Origin: JBBDMX01 sp040878035
GTDB taxonomy: Bacteria > Planctomycetota > Phycisphaerae > Phycisphaerales > Phycisphaeraceae
NCBI GenBank assembly: GCA_040878035.1
Contig: JBBDMX010000047.1
Location: 1 to 64,000 of the forward strand
DNA length: 64,000 bases
Direction of reading: 5' to 3'
A program made the translations under genes and the position numbers. Positions within the stretch are counted from its first letter, which is position 1, and every line of letters starts with the position of its first letter. Below the pieces are notes generated by a model, which saw only the letters and a program-made list of their open reading frames with translations, had not been told where the DNA came from and did not search any database. Below are positions 7,032-14,673 of this stretch, piece after piece.

Positions 7032-8198
7032 TCAGACTTCAGCCGCCGGCAACACCCAACGGGCTGGCGCGTCGCGCAACCGCTCGGCCACGCGCCGCGC
7101 TAACCACGTCGGCAGCGCCACCAGCACCGGCAACCCCGCGGGCGCCTCCGCCGGCCGGTACACCGGCTTGCCGCAATACATCGCCCCCACCCGCGCCGGA
7201 TCTTCATCGACGAAGCACGTTACCGCGTCGCCCAACTCCGCCGCCAGCCACGTCGCCCCGATCGACGTGCCGAACAATCCCAGCGCGCCCCGCCCCGCCC
7301 CAGCGCGCGCCTGCTCCAACAACGCCGTCAACCAACAAACCTTCGCAACCACTAACTCGCCCCCGTCCCCCGCTTGCGGTTTAGCGCTCCACCCTCCCTC
7401 ATCACCACAACTCCCCCCATCGCCGCGCCCCAACGCCGTCAACTCCTTATCCACCCAACCGCCTCCACATTGTTCCACCGCCCACCCCGCGCGCCGCATC
7501 ACCCCGCGCAGCACCCCGGCCGAAAAATGCGCGCTGTGGTCCGCAATCAACAGGTCAAACGGATTGCTCCCGTGATCGGGCACCTCCACCAGTAGCCGGC
7601 CATCCGCGGCGACCCGCTGCCGCAGCGCCGCGACAAACCGCACCGGCTGCGGCACATGCTCCAGCACGTGAATCAACGTCACCAGGTCGAATCGACCCGC
7701 GATCTGCTGCGGCGCCGCCACGTGCATCGCCTCCACCCCCGGCATCCGCTCGACCTGGGCCTTGTACTTGTCATTGATCTCGCTGCCCGCCAGCGTCCAC
7801 CCTGGGAAACGTGCGGCAAACGCGCGCAGAAACGCGCCGTTGCCGCAGCCCACATCCAGCAACCGCCCGCGCCGCGGCAGCGCCTCGGCGCCGCCCGCCA
7901 GCATGGCCACGAGTTTGCCCGAACGTGATTGCGCCGCGCCGGACTGCTGATCGAACACCGCCTGCTCGGTCCCGCCGCTCTGGTGATAGATGCGATACGC
8001 GCGGTAGATTTGGGCGACCTGGGCGTGCCAGTCGTCATCGAGGACTTTCTGCGCGCCGCCGCAGGCGCCGCACACCGCCAGCTTCCCGCCGCGCCGCCAG
8101 GGTTGGCAATCCGACGTCACCTGAAGCAGCGCCTCAAATCCGGCGACAAGGGTCAACGACGCTGTCGCCTCACACAGATGGCAGTTCCAAGTTTGCAC
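7032..8198 (-). CDS. C-methyltransferase-like SAM-dependent enzyme
   Basis: A 388-residue protein. Cys pairs at residues 6/9 and 43/46 (CHLC, CGAC) suggest an N-terminal zinc site, followed by a class I SAM domain (LLDVGCGNG at about 113-121) and a C-terminal Rossmann-like region (LFGTSIGATWLAAELG, then DEDPARVGAMYCGKPVYRP). This three-part plan is that of sugar C-methyltransferases (TylCIII/NovU type), which methylate 4-keto sugars. I chose the GTG at 8198 with AGAGGA upstream; it lies 13 bp beyond the stop of the RmlD-like gene. A 16-bp palindromic repeat adds SAKPQAG before the C-terminal domain. Confidence 0.75.
   Translation of the reverse strand: MQTWNCHLCEATASLTLVAGFEALLQVTSDCQPWRRGGKLAVCGACGGAQKVLDDDWHAQVAQIYRAYRIYHQSGGTEQAVFDQQSGAAQSRSGKLVAMLAGGAEALPRRGRLLDVGCGNGAFLRAFAARFPGWTLAGSEINDKYKAQVERMPGVEAMHVAAPQQIAGRFDLVTLIHVLEHVPQPVRFVAALRQRVAADGRLLVEVPDHGSNPFDLLIADHSAHFSAGVLRGVMRRAGWAVEQCGGGWVDKELTALGRGDGGSCGDEGGWSAKPQAGDGGELVVAKVCWLTALLEQARAGAGRGALGLFGTSIGATWLAAELGDAVTCFVDEDPARVGAMYCGKPVYRPAEAPAGLPVLVALPTWLARRVAERLRDAPARWVLPAAEV
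7370..7385. repeat. 16-bp palindrome family, in-frame copy in methyltransferase
   Basis: CCGCTTGCGGTTTAGC; on the coding strand GCTAAACCGCAAGCGG, read as AKPQA in a linker between the catalytic and C-terminal domains. The frame is the same as in the three GcvP copies. Confidence 0.85.
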
Positions 8199-8211
8199 GC
8201 AGTCGTGTCCT

Positions 8212-9105
8212 CTACGAAGCGCCGCGACTTGCCGCGCTGCGAACCACACCCTCCAACACCTCCCACGCCGCCGCCGGCGCCATCCCCAACTCATCGCGCA
8301 AGCGCCGCGTATCCAGCGTCGTGTGCGGCGGCGCCAACTGCGGCGTGAATCCCGCCTCCCGGCACGACACGCCCCGAATCAGCGCCGCATCCGCGCCCCA
8401 GCGCCGCGCCAGATGCCGCGCCGCCGCCTCATACGTCACATCCGCCGGGCCCGACACCTGCACGATGCCGTCGAGCCCGCGCCGCCCCGCGGCCTCGAGG
8501 GCACGCACCACCAGGTCAACGCTCAGGGGCGCCATGACCATGTCGTTAAACGGCGTGATCGCCCGTTGATCCGCTAACGCGTGCCGCCACTGGTCGAACA
8601 AAGCCACGCGCCGGTCCAGCACCTTGGTCAACCGCACCACGCAAGCCCGCGGCGACAGCGCCAGGATGCCGCGCTCCGCCGTGGCCTTCTGCCGGCCGTA
8701 CTCGGTCACCGGACACGTCGGCTCCTCGGCGCGGCGGTGCGCCTGCGTGCCGTCGTACACCCGATCGCTGGAAACAAACACCACGCGCAGGCCGCGCTCG
8801 ACCAGCCGCCGCGCCAGCAGCACCGCATGCTCCGCGTTGATGCGTCGCGTCCCCGCCGGCTCTTGCTCGCAGCGCTGGAGCGACGCCACCGCCGCGCTGA
8901 TCACCGCAACAGCCGGCTCGTCGCCGCCGCCCAGGTCCGGCAGTTGCCAGCGCGCCGGATCAAGTGTCAGGTCCAGCATCGGCCTGCGCTGCGTGACCGA
9001 TTCGGCCCGCCGCGTCGTGGCCCACACGTCCTCATCCTGCGCGTCCAGCCGATCCGCCAGCGCCGCGCCAAGCAAGCCATCGCCTCCGAGCAGCAGCCAC
9101 TTCAC
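8212..9105 (-). CDS. RmlD-like sugar-nucleotide reductase
   Basis: A 297-residue SDR-extended protein resembling dTDP-4-dehydrorhamnose reductase: glycine-rich GGDGLLG near the start, FVSSDRVYDGTQ (the SDYVFDG-type motif) and EYGRQKATAE with the Tyr-x-x-x-Lys pair. It probably reduces a 4-keto (or similar) nucleotide sugar. The start is the GTG at 9105, which overlaps the TGA of the upstream dehydratase as GTGA, so the two genes are translationally coupled. A C-methyltransferase-like gene follows 13 bp later, which together forms a deoxysugar module (dehydratase, reductase, C-methyltransferase). Confidence 0.75.
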   Translation of the reverse strand: MKWLLLGGDGLLGAALADRLDAQDEDVWATTRRAESVTQRRPMLDLTLDPARWQLPDLGGGDEPAVAVISAAVASLQRCEQEPAGTRRINAEHAVLLARRLVERGLRVVFVSSDRVYDGTQAHRRAEEPTCPVTEYGRQKATAERGILALSPRACVVRLTKVLDRRVALFDQWRHALADQRAITPFNDMVMAPLSVDLVVRALEAAGRRGLDGIVQVSGPADVTYEAAARHLARRWGADAALIRGVSCREAGFTPQLAPPHTTLDTRRLRDELGMAPAAAWEVLEGVVRSAASRGAS

Positions 9106-10205
9106 GACGTGGTCCCCGTAGCGAGCGGTTTGTGCTCGTAATTCAACGGCTCGTGTTGAATCGTCTCCCACTGCGATTCGATCCAGTCGATCGTCTCCTG
9201 CACGCCGTCGGCGAAGGCGACTTGCGGCGACCAGCCCAACTCGCGCTTGGCCTTGCCGCAGTCGAGCCAGTACCGCGCATCTTGCCCGAGGCGTTCGCCG
9301 ACTACGCGCGTCGCCGCGTCCGGGTCGCGCCCCATCTGCCGGCACACCAGGCGCACCACGTCCGCCACCGTGTCGTCGCTGGGCACGCTCAGGTGATACG
9401 TGCCCGGCTCGCCGCGCTGCAGGGCCAGCATCAGGCCGCGCACCACGTCGCGGATATGGATGAAGTTCTTGACCGACGTGCCCCCGCCGTGCAGTTCGAT
9501 CGTTCGGCCGAGCTTCAGGTAGATCGCCGTGCGCGGGATGATTTTGAAGAGCTGCTGGTGCCGGCCGTACACGTTGGTCGAACGGATGAGGATGGCGGGG
9601 AAGTTGAAGTGGCGAATGAGGGTGTTGATGAACATGTCCGCGGCGGCCTTGGACACGGCGTAGGGCGTCGAGGGGTTGAACGGGTGGCTCTCATCGACCG
9701 CACCCCGACAGGAGCCGAAGAGTTCCGCCGAGGAAATGTGCACGTAATGACGCAGGTAGCGCTGGCGGCGGAGATGGTCGCACAGCCGGGCCACCGCGGT
9801 GGTGTTGGTCTGGAAATACTCGATGGGCCGCTCGGTGGACAGGGCCACTTCCGACAGGGCCGCGACGTGAATGACGACCTCGGGCTGGAGGGTGTCGAGC
9901 AGTTGCGCCAGGCGGGCAAACTCGTTGGTGATGTCGAGTTGGTGGAAGGTGAAGCGATCGGCTATGGAGTGCGGTGGCTGTGACACCGCTTTGGCTTTTC
10001 GCGGAGCGAGCGCGGCTCCGCCGCAAGCCAAAGCGGCGTCACAGCCACCGCAGTCCATAACGTGCCGCGCGTAGGGCAGATAGATCGGCTTGTACTGCGG
10101 AGACCGGCTGATGCCCACGACGCGCTGCGACGGATCGTCGAGCAGGGCATCGACGATGTGCGCGCCGGTGAAGCAGTTGCTGCCGATGACGACGGTGGTG
10201 GGCAT
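9102..10205 (-). CDS. NAD-dependent epimerase/dehydratase (nucleotide-sugar 4,6-dehydratase-like)
   Basis: A 367-residue extended SDR. VVIGSNCFTGAHIVDALL is the NAD-binding start, SSAELFGS and TPYAVSKAAADM carry the Ser and Tyr-x-x-x-Lys catalytic residues, and RSTNVYGRHQQLFKIIPR is typical of dTDP-glucose and GDP-mannose dehydratases. Residues of about 50-81 (MDCGGCDAALACGG and on) are not family sequence: they come from a 97-bp palindromic repeat inserted between YLPYARHV and DRFTFHQLDIT, two segments that are normally adjacent. The ATG at 10205 is preceded by a GAAATCC-type tract. It overlaps the next gene by GTGA. Confidence 0.85.
   Translation of the reverse strand: MPTTVVIGSNCFTGAHIVDALLDDPSQRVVGISRSPQYKPIYLPYARHVMDCGGCDAALACGGAALAPRKAKAVSQPPHSIADRFTFHQLDITNEFARLAQLLDTLQPEVVIHVAALSEVALSTERPIEYFQTNTTAVARLCDHLRRQRYLRHYVHISSAELFGSCRGAVDESHPFNPSTPYAVSKAAADMFINTLIRHFNFPAILIRSTNVYGRHQQLFKIIPRTAIYLKLGRTIELHGGGTSVKNFIHIRDVVRGLMLALQRGEPGTYHLSVPSDDTVADVVRLVCRQMGRDPDAATRVVGERLGQDARYWLDCGKAKRELGWSPQVAFADGVQETIDWIESQWETIQHEPLNYEHKPLATGTTS
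9963..10059. repeat. 97-bp palindromic element, copy 2 (inside dehydratase)
   Basis: TATGGAGTGCGG to CAGTCCATA, 97 bp, translated on the minus strand from codon 50 of the dehydratase. The insertion point falls between beta strands of the Rossmann fold, a surface loop in the family. Codon phase is identical to the copies in the AraC, APH and glycosyltransferase genes. Confidence 0.92.
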
Positions 10206-10208
10206 GGG

Positions 10209-10240
10209 GAATTTTGGATTGCGGATTTCGAATTTCGGAT
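10209..10240 (-). repeat. GAAATCC-type tract abutting an ATG
   Basis: A degenerate version of the GGATTTC tandem, starting 4 bases upstream of the ATG at 10205 of the dehydratase gene. No Shine-Dalgarno is visible between the tract and the start. Confidence 0.75.
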
Positions 10241-10267
10241 GTTGTAGCTACAGCGTCTTTACAGCGC

Positions 10268-10341
10268 GTCCGCGGGCTTACGCCGCGCGGCTCTGATCAT
10301 AAGATCGTCCGCGGGCTTACGCCGCGCGGCTCTGATCATAA
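10268..10341. repeat. Two direct copies of a GCGGGCTTACGCC element
   Basis: Two copies, 39 bp apart, of GTCCGCGGGCTTACGCCGCG followed by CGGCTCTGATCATAA. The second copy overlaps the end of the DegT gene: on the minus strand it encodes the C-terminal QSRAA and the TAA stop. The same element recurs three times at 42620-42770. Confidence 0.9.
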
Positions 10342-11450
10342 AACTCACGCACCTGATCGATCACGTAATCGACTTCCTCATCACTCAAGTGCTGATGCGC
10401 CGGCAGCGTGATGACGCAGTCGGCATCGGCCTCGGCGACGGGGAAGTCGCCGCGCTGGTAGCCCAGATGCGTCGCGGCTTTCTGAAGGTGCATGGGAATC
10501 GGGTAATGCACCTTGGCCTCGACGCCGTGCTGATTGAGGTGCGCCAGCAAGTCATCGCGGCGTTGGGCGCGCAGGATGTAGAGGTGGAACACGTGGCGTA
10601 CGCCGGGCCGGCGGGCCGGCACGCGCAAGAGCGGTGCCAGGTCCGCCAGCGCCGCGTCATAGCGGGCGGCGTGCGCGATGCGCCTTTGCGTGATCCACTC
10701 GGTATCGCCGATGAGGCGGTTGCCGATGACCGCCTGAAGCGTGTCCAGCCGCGAGTTGTGGCCGTAGATCGCCGCCTCGTCGCGATTGATCAGGCCGTGG
10801 TTGCGCAGCAGGCGGAGCTTATCGGCCAGCGCCGCATCGTGGGTGACGATGACGCCGCCGTCGCCCCAGACGTTGAGGTTCTTTAAAGGATGCAGCGAGA
10901 AGCAGGCGGCGGCGCCCCACGAGCCGACGGGCTTGCCGGCGAGCGTGCCGCCGATCGACTGGCAGGCGTCCTCGACGACGTGCAGCTTGTGCTTTTGCGC
11001 GATGGCCATGAGCGCCGGCATGTCGGCGACGTTGCCCGTGTAATGCACCGGCACGATCGCCCGCGTGCGCGGCGTGATCGCAGCCTCGATCTTGCTCACA
11101 TCCAGCACGTAGCCCTCTTCGCTGTCCACGAACACCGGCGTGGCGCCGGTCATCGCAATGGCGCCCACGGTGGCGATGAAAGTGTTGGCGGCGGTGATCA
11201 CCTCATCGCCTGGCCCGATGCCCAGCGCCTTAAGCGACAGGATCAGCGCATCGGTCCCGCTGCCCACGCCCACGGCAAACGGCGCCCGGCACAGCGCGGC
11301 AAAGCGTCGCTCAAACTCGACCAGCGGCTTGCCCAGCGTGAAGTCGCCGGTGATCACGAACGCCCGCAGGTCCGCCAGGTACGCATCGACATCCGCGAAC
11401 TGACGGTCCAGGTAAGAAAACGGCACGCGGATGGTTTGCAGGGTGGGCAT
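10317..11450 (-). CDS. DegT/DnrJ/EryC1/StrS-family aminotransferase 1
   Basis: A 377-residue PLP enzyme of the sugar aminotransferase family. The conserved start VPFSYLDRQF, GVGSGTDALILSLKALGIGPGD (cofactor phosphate binding), VEDACQSIGG and the Schiff-base lysine in LHPLKNLNVWGDGG are all visible. It transfers an amino group to a keto nucleotide sugar. The start is the ATG at 11450, where homology begins. It follows a second DegT gene in the same direction across a nested-palindrome spacer. The last residues (QSRAA) and stop come from a dispersed repeat, so the original C-terminus may have been replaced. Confidence 0.9.
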   Translation of the reverse strand: MPTLQTIRVPFSYLDRQFADVDAYLADLRAFVITGDFTLGKPLVEFERRFAALCRAPFAVGVGSGTDALILSLKALGIGPGDEVITAANTFIATVGAIAMTGATPVFVDSEEGYVLDVSKIEAAITPRTRAIVPVHYTGNVADMPALMAIAQKHKLHVVEDACQSIGGTLAGKPVGSWGAAACFSLHPLKNLNVWGDGGVIVTHDAALADKLRLLRNHGLINRDEAAIYGHNSRLDTLQAVIGNRLIGDTEWITQRRIAHAARYDAALADLAPLLRVPARRPGVRHVFHLYILRAQRRDDLLAHLNQHGVEAKVHYPIPMHLQKAATHLGYQRGDFPVAEADADCVITLPAHQHLSDEEVDYVIDQVREFYDQSRAA

Positions 11451-11474
11451 CGTCGGCCTTCTGTCACAAAGCAA

Positions 11475-11691
11475 AAGAGATAACAGGGATGAACACGGAT
11501 GAACACGGATTCAAGCCAGAAGAGGGAACAGGGATAGACATGATTGACATGATAGGTCGGAACAGAGGCTAAGCCGCAAGCGGCTTGAATTACCAGAGTC
11601 TTATCCTGTCCATCATGTCTATCCCTGTTCCTTCTTCTGCTTTTTCTTCATCCGTGTTCATCCGTGTTCATCCCTGTTACCTCTTCCTTGC
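11475..11691. repeat. Nested ('onion') palindrome spacer A
   Basis: The spacer reads a-b-core-b'-a'. Arm a is AACAGGGATGAACACGGATG and on; arm b is GGAACAGGGATAGACATGAT and on; the centre is the 16-bp palindrome AAGCCGCAAGCGGCTT (11571-11586); then b' and a' follow as near-perfect reverse complements. Three dispersed repeat families are arranged concentrically. The same order is found at 43457-43637. Confidence 0.93.
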
Positions 11692-12861
11692 TCATCGTCC
11701 GTAGAATCGCCGGATCGTCGCGGCGATGTAGTCTACTTGCTCGCTGGTGAGTTCGGGGTAGATCGGCAGGCTGAGGATGCGCTGCGCCAGGCGTTCGGCG
11801 ACGGGGAAACTTCCGGGGGCGTAGCCCAGCGGTTGGGCGGCGTCCTGGAGGTGGATCGGGATCGGGTAGTGGATCGCCGTCTGGATGCCGTGCGCCGCGA
11901 GGAACGATTTGAGCTCGTCGCGGCGGTCGGCTTGGATTACGAAGGTGTGGTAGGCGCAGGTGTCGCCGGGGTGGGGGCCGTCGGCGGGGGTCCGCACGCT
12001 GTCGAGGTTCGCCAGTGCCTGGCGGTAGTGGGCCGCATGCCCGCGCCGCGCCTGCGTCCAGCCTTCGACGTGGCGCAGCTTTACCAGCAGCATGGCGGCC
12101 TGCATGGTGTCGAGCCGGCAGTTGCCCGACCAGGCCTCGCATTGCTCTCTGCTGCGCAGGCCCAGGTTGCGCAAGGTGCGCAGGCGCTGCGCCAGCACAT
12201 CATCATTGGTGGTGATGGCGCCGGCGTCGCCGCAGGCGCTAAGGGTCTTAAGCGGGTGCATGGAGAAGCAGCCGATATGGCCCAGCGACCCGACGCGCCG
12301 GCCGGCGTGCTCGGCCAGCACCGCCTGCGCCGCGTCCTCGATCACATGCAGCTTGTGCCACTGGGCCAGATGCATGATGGCGCTCATGTCGGCGGGCCGG
12401 CCGGTCAGGTGCACCGGCATGATCGCGCGGGTGCGCGGCGTGATGCGCGCGGCGACCTGGAGCGGATCGAGATTCATGTCGTCATCGACATCGGCGAACA
12501 CCGGCGTGGCGCCGACCAGGGCGATGGCGCTGGCGCTGGCGACAAACGAGTTGGGCGCGGTGATGACCTCATCGCACGCGCCGATGCCCAAAGCGCGCAG
12601 CGCCAGCACCAGCGCGTCGGTGCCGTTGCTCACGCCGATGGCGTGGCGTGTGCCGCAGAGGCGTGCGAAGGCTTCCTCGAATGCGGCAACCTGCGGGCCG
12701 AGAATGAACTGGCCCGAGTCAATGACTTGAGCGCAGGCGGCGAGCAACTCCTCGCGCAGCGGGGCGTGCTGCCGCGCCAAGTCGATGTAAGGGATTCCGG
12801 CCCCCTCCTTCTTGGGGAGAGGGCTGGGGTGAGGGGACTTGGGGATTGCTTGCGTCAACAT
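11692..12861 (-). CDS. DegT/DnrJ/EryC1/StrS-family aminotransferase 2
   Basis: A 389-residue sugar aminotransferase. The family core starts at IPYIDLARQH (residue 23) and includes VSNGTDALVLALRALGIGACD, VIEDAAQAV and the PLP lysine in MHPLKTLSACGDAG. It differs enough from the first DegT protein to act on a different keto sugar. The first 22 residues (MLTQAIPKSPHPSPLPKKEG) are encoded by a composite repeat also found before two other enzymes; there is no ATG, GTG or TTG between repeat and core, so the repeat appears to supply the start codon. No Shine-Dalgarno precedes that ATG. Confidence 0.9.
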   Translation of the reverse strand: MLTQAIPKSPHPSPLPKKEGAGIPYIDLARQHAPLREELLAACAQVIDSGQFILGPQVAAFEEAFARLCGTRHAIGVSNGTDALVLALRALGIGACDEVITAPNSFVASASAIALVGATPVFADVDDDMNLDPLQVAARITPRTRAIMPVHLTGRPADMSAIMHLAQWHKLHVIEDAAQAVLAEHAGRRVGSLGHIGCFSMHPLKTLSACGDAGAITTNDDVLAQRLRTLRNLGLRSREQCEAWSGNCRLDTMQAAMLLVKLRHVEGWTQARRGHAAHYRQALANLDSVRTPADGPHPGDTCAYHTFVIQADRRDELKSFLAAHGIQTAIHYPIPIHLQDAAQPLGYAPGSFPVAERLAQRILSLPIYPELTSEQVDYIAATIRRFYGR

Positions 12862-12968
12862 GGCTTTACTCGTCTCGGCCTGTGGTCCTCGTGTTATTCC
12901 GGCACCATTTCATCGCTAGATACCCTCACCCCAGCCCTCCGGGGTCTCCCTCAGAAGGGAGAGGGGGT
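12800..12968. repeat. Composite inverted repeat 'P', copy 1 (N-terminus of DegT 2)
   Basis: Left arm CCCTCCTTCTTGGGGAGAGGG with GCTGGGGTGAGGG, a loop holding GCTTGCGTCAACATG, and a right arm CCCTCACCCCAGCCCTCCGG to GGGAGAGGGGG. On the minus strand CATGTTGACGCAAGC gives MLTQA. Other copies are at 16741, 20945, 24813 and 53736; the first four share loop sequence as well as arms. Confidence 0.88.
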
Positions 12969-12992
12969 CAGAGGGGATCAGACTTCCGGGGG

Positions 12993-13655
12993 TCACTCAA
13001 AGTAGATAAACGAGTGGTCACCCGTATACCCTGTCTGCGTAAACCACCAGTCCCACTCCTTGGGCGTACAGAACATTTCGCATGTCAGTTGCCAGTAGAG
13101 CAGGTTCGCCTTTTCATGCTCGTTGCGGTACGACTCGACGACCAGGTAGCGATCGCGCCGCCCGACGCGCTGCATTTCGCGCAGCGCCCGGTCCAACTCG
13201 TAGCAATACAGGTTGTGCAGCGTCGTGATCGAGATCACCAGGTCGAAGCTGGCATCGGCAAACGGCAGGCTCGCCGCATTGGCGCACTGGAGCCGCTCCC
13301 GGATCTCCGGCTTGGCGTTGGCCACCGCGTAGGGTGAGATGTCCACGCCCGTCACTTCAATCCCCGGCACCGCCTGCGTCAGGTCGTACAGCAAAAACCC
13401 CTTGCCGCAGCCAATATCCAGCACGCGGTCGCCCGGCTTGAGCTTGTAGTAATGCGCCATGGCGTCGGCGACCTTGCGCCAGCGACCGTCGTACTTCATC
13501 CCGCCGTAGCCGAACTGCCGGTCGCCGTCCCAGTAGTCAAAGCCGAACTGGCGGGCGCGCGTGGCCGCGTCGCCCTTGGGAAAAGCGTTGACGCGCGCCA
13601 GGTAATCGCGCTGCGTGCGTGAGTGCAGGTCGGATAGGTGATCAACGTAAGGCAT
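12993..13655 (-). CDS. Class I SAM-dependent methyltransferase
   Basis: A 220-residue Rossmann-fold methyltransferase: VLDIGCGKGFLLYDL (motif I), VTGVDISPYAVANAKPE (acidic residue binding the ribose), LPFADASFDLVISITTLHNL (motif IV). Small, no fused domain. Its place between an aminotransferase and a TylF-like methyltransferase suggests it modifies the same glycan or its precursor. The ATG at 13655 is separated by 5 bases from a GAAATCC tract and lacks a visible Shine-Dalgarno. The acceptor is unknown. Confidence 0.85.
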   Translation of the reverse strand: MPYVDHLSDLHSRTQRDYLARVNAFPKGDAATRARQFGFDYWDGDRQFGYGGMKYDGRWRKVADAMAHYYKLKPGDRVLDIGCGKGFLLYDLTQAVPGIEVTGVDISPYAVANAKPEIRERLQCANAASLPFADASFDLVISITTLHNLYCYELDRALREMQRVGRRDRYLVVESYRNEHEKANLLYWQLTCEMFCTPKEWDWWFTQTGYTGDHSFIYFE

Positions 13656-13660
13656 GGGTG

Positions 13661-13740
13661 GAATTTCGGATTTCGGATTTCGGATTTCGGATTTGATTCG
13701 TACTTCCCACTTCGTACTTCTTACTTCGTACTTCCTACTG
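13661..13740 (-). repeat. GAAATCC tract plus TACTTCGTACTTC tract
   Basis: 13661-13694 is the GGATTTC tandem abutting the methyltransferase ATG at 13655. It is followed by a second short tandem of CGTACTTC/CTTACTTC units (13699-13739) that runs into the TAG stop of the upstream TylF-like gene. The whole spacer is therefore simple-sequence repeat. Confidence 0.8.
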
Positions 13741-14514
13741 TTTCACCAGGTATCCGCCCGGCGCCCCTTGCCAGGGGAACTTGCGGATGACGTAGGAGGT
13801 GCCCGTCAGGTATTCGTCCACGGCCTTGCTTTCGCCCGACCATTCCAGGATGCCGTACTCGTCGAAGATCACGATCCCGCCGCGGACGACCAGCGGGAAC
13901 AGGTGTTCCAGGGCCGTGCGCGTCGGCTTGTACAGGTCGCAGTCAATGTGCAAGAGCGAAATCCGCAGGCCGGGGTTCTTCTCGACGAACGCCGGCACGG
14001 TCTCCTCGATGTCGCCGATCACCAGCTCGACGCGTTTCTTCCAGCCGACAAAGCGGTCATCGTCGAAGATGTCGATCACCTCGCGCAGCTCGTCGAGGTA
14101 ATGCTCGGGCGAGAAGCCGCCGCGGCGTTTGTGCGACTGGTCGTAGTCCGGGCCGTCCTCCTTGGTCAACTCGCCAAAGCCCGCGAAGTTGTCGAAGCCC
14201 CAGACCTTCTTGGTGCGGTCGCCGATGTTAACCGTCTCGAGGAAGTTGGCGAAGGTCAGCAGCGAGAGGCCGCGAAAGACGCCCAGTTCGACCACGTCGC
14301 CGGGCAGGTCAATGGTCTGGCGGAACAGCTCCCAGTGGGCGATGAATTTCTTCAGGTGCACCCGTCGCGCGAAGATGGGGAAGTGGTTGACTGCTTCGAG
14401 CGCGTCGATGCCGCGCTTGTCGAACAGGGTTGACAGGCGCGCCTCGATCTCCTTGTCGGGCCCGTAGCGTTTGCGTCCATCAAACTTCGCTGCTGCGATG
14501 GTCGAAGCGTCCAT
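13735..14514 (-). CDS. TylF/MycF-like O-methyltransferase
   Basis: A 259-residue protein of the macrocin O-methyltransferase family (TylF). ELGVFRGLSLLTFANFLE is the SAM site, LLHIDCDLYKPTRTALE holds the metal-binding acidic residues, and GGIVIFDEYG the further Asp typical of the family. Such enzymes O-methylate sugar hydroxyls, which fits a glycan cluster with aminotransferases. The start is the ATG at 14514 with GAGGAA 2-3 bases upstream (shorter spacing than usual); the frame continues 9 codons further upstream but without support. Confidence 0.87.
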   Translation of the reverse strand: MDASTIAAAKFDGRKRYGPDKEIEARLSTLFDKRGIDALEAVNHFPIFARRVHLKKFIAHWELFRQTIDLPGDVVELGVFRGLSLLTFANFLETVNIGDRTKKVWGFDNFAGFGELTKEDGPDYDQSHKRRGGFSPEHYLDELREVIDIFDDDRFVGWKKRVELVIGDIEETVPAFVEKNPGLRISLLHIDCDLYKPTRTALEHLFPLVVRGGIVIFDEYGILEWSGESKAVDEYLTGTSYVIRKFPWQGAPGGYLVKQ

Positions 14515-14530
14515 GCTTCCTCGCTTTCTT

Positions 14531-14672
14531 GTGTTGAACACAAAGGCACGAAGACACGAAGAGGAAAAGAGTATCGATCAGGCAACATTGCAGTCGTGTA
14601 ACTGACGCCCGGGTCATTCTTCTTTCTTCGTTGTTCTTCCTTCTCCTTCGTGTCTTCGTGTCTTTGTGTTCC
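14531..14672. repeat. Inverted microsatellite spacer G
   Basis: Left arm GAACACAAAGGCACGAAGAC and ACGAAG; right arm CTTCGTGTCTTCGTGTCTTTGTGTTC is its reverse complement. The centre (about 80 bp) is unique. It fills the whole spacer between the PhyH and TylF-like genes, and its right end lies 2 bp from the PhyH stop. Confidence 0.85.
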
Positions 14673-14673
14673 A

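Noticed and set aside
12800..12968. Insertion sequence or transposon
   Set aside because: The P elements have inverted arms but no transposase frame; at ~165 bp they can only be non-autonomous repeats.
11737..13005. 422-codon plus-strand frame
   Set aside because: Antisense to the second DegT aminotransferase and its composite repeat; no domain signal.
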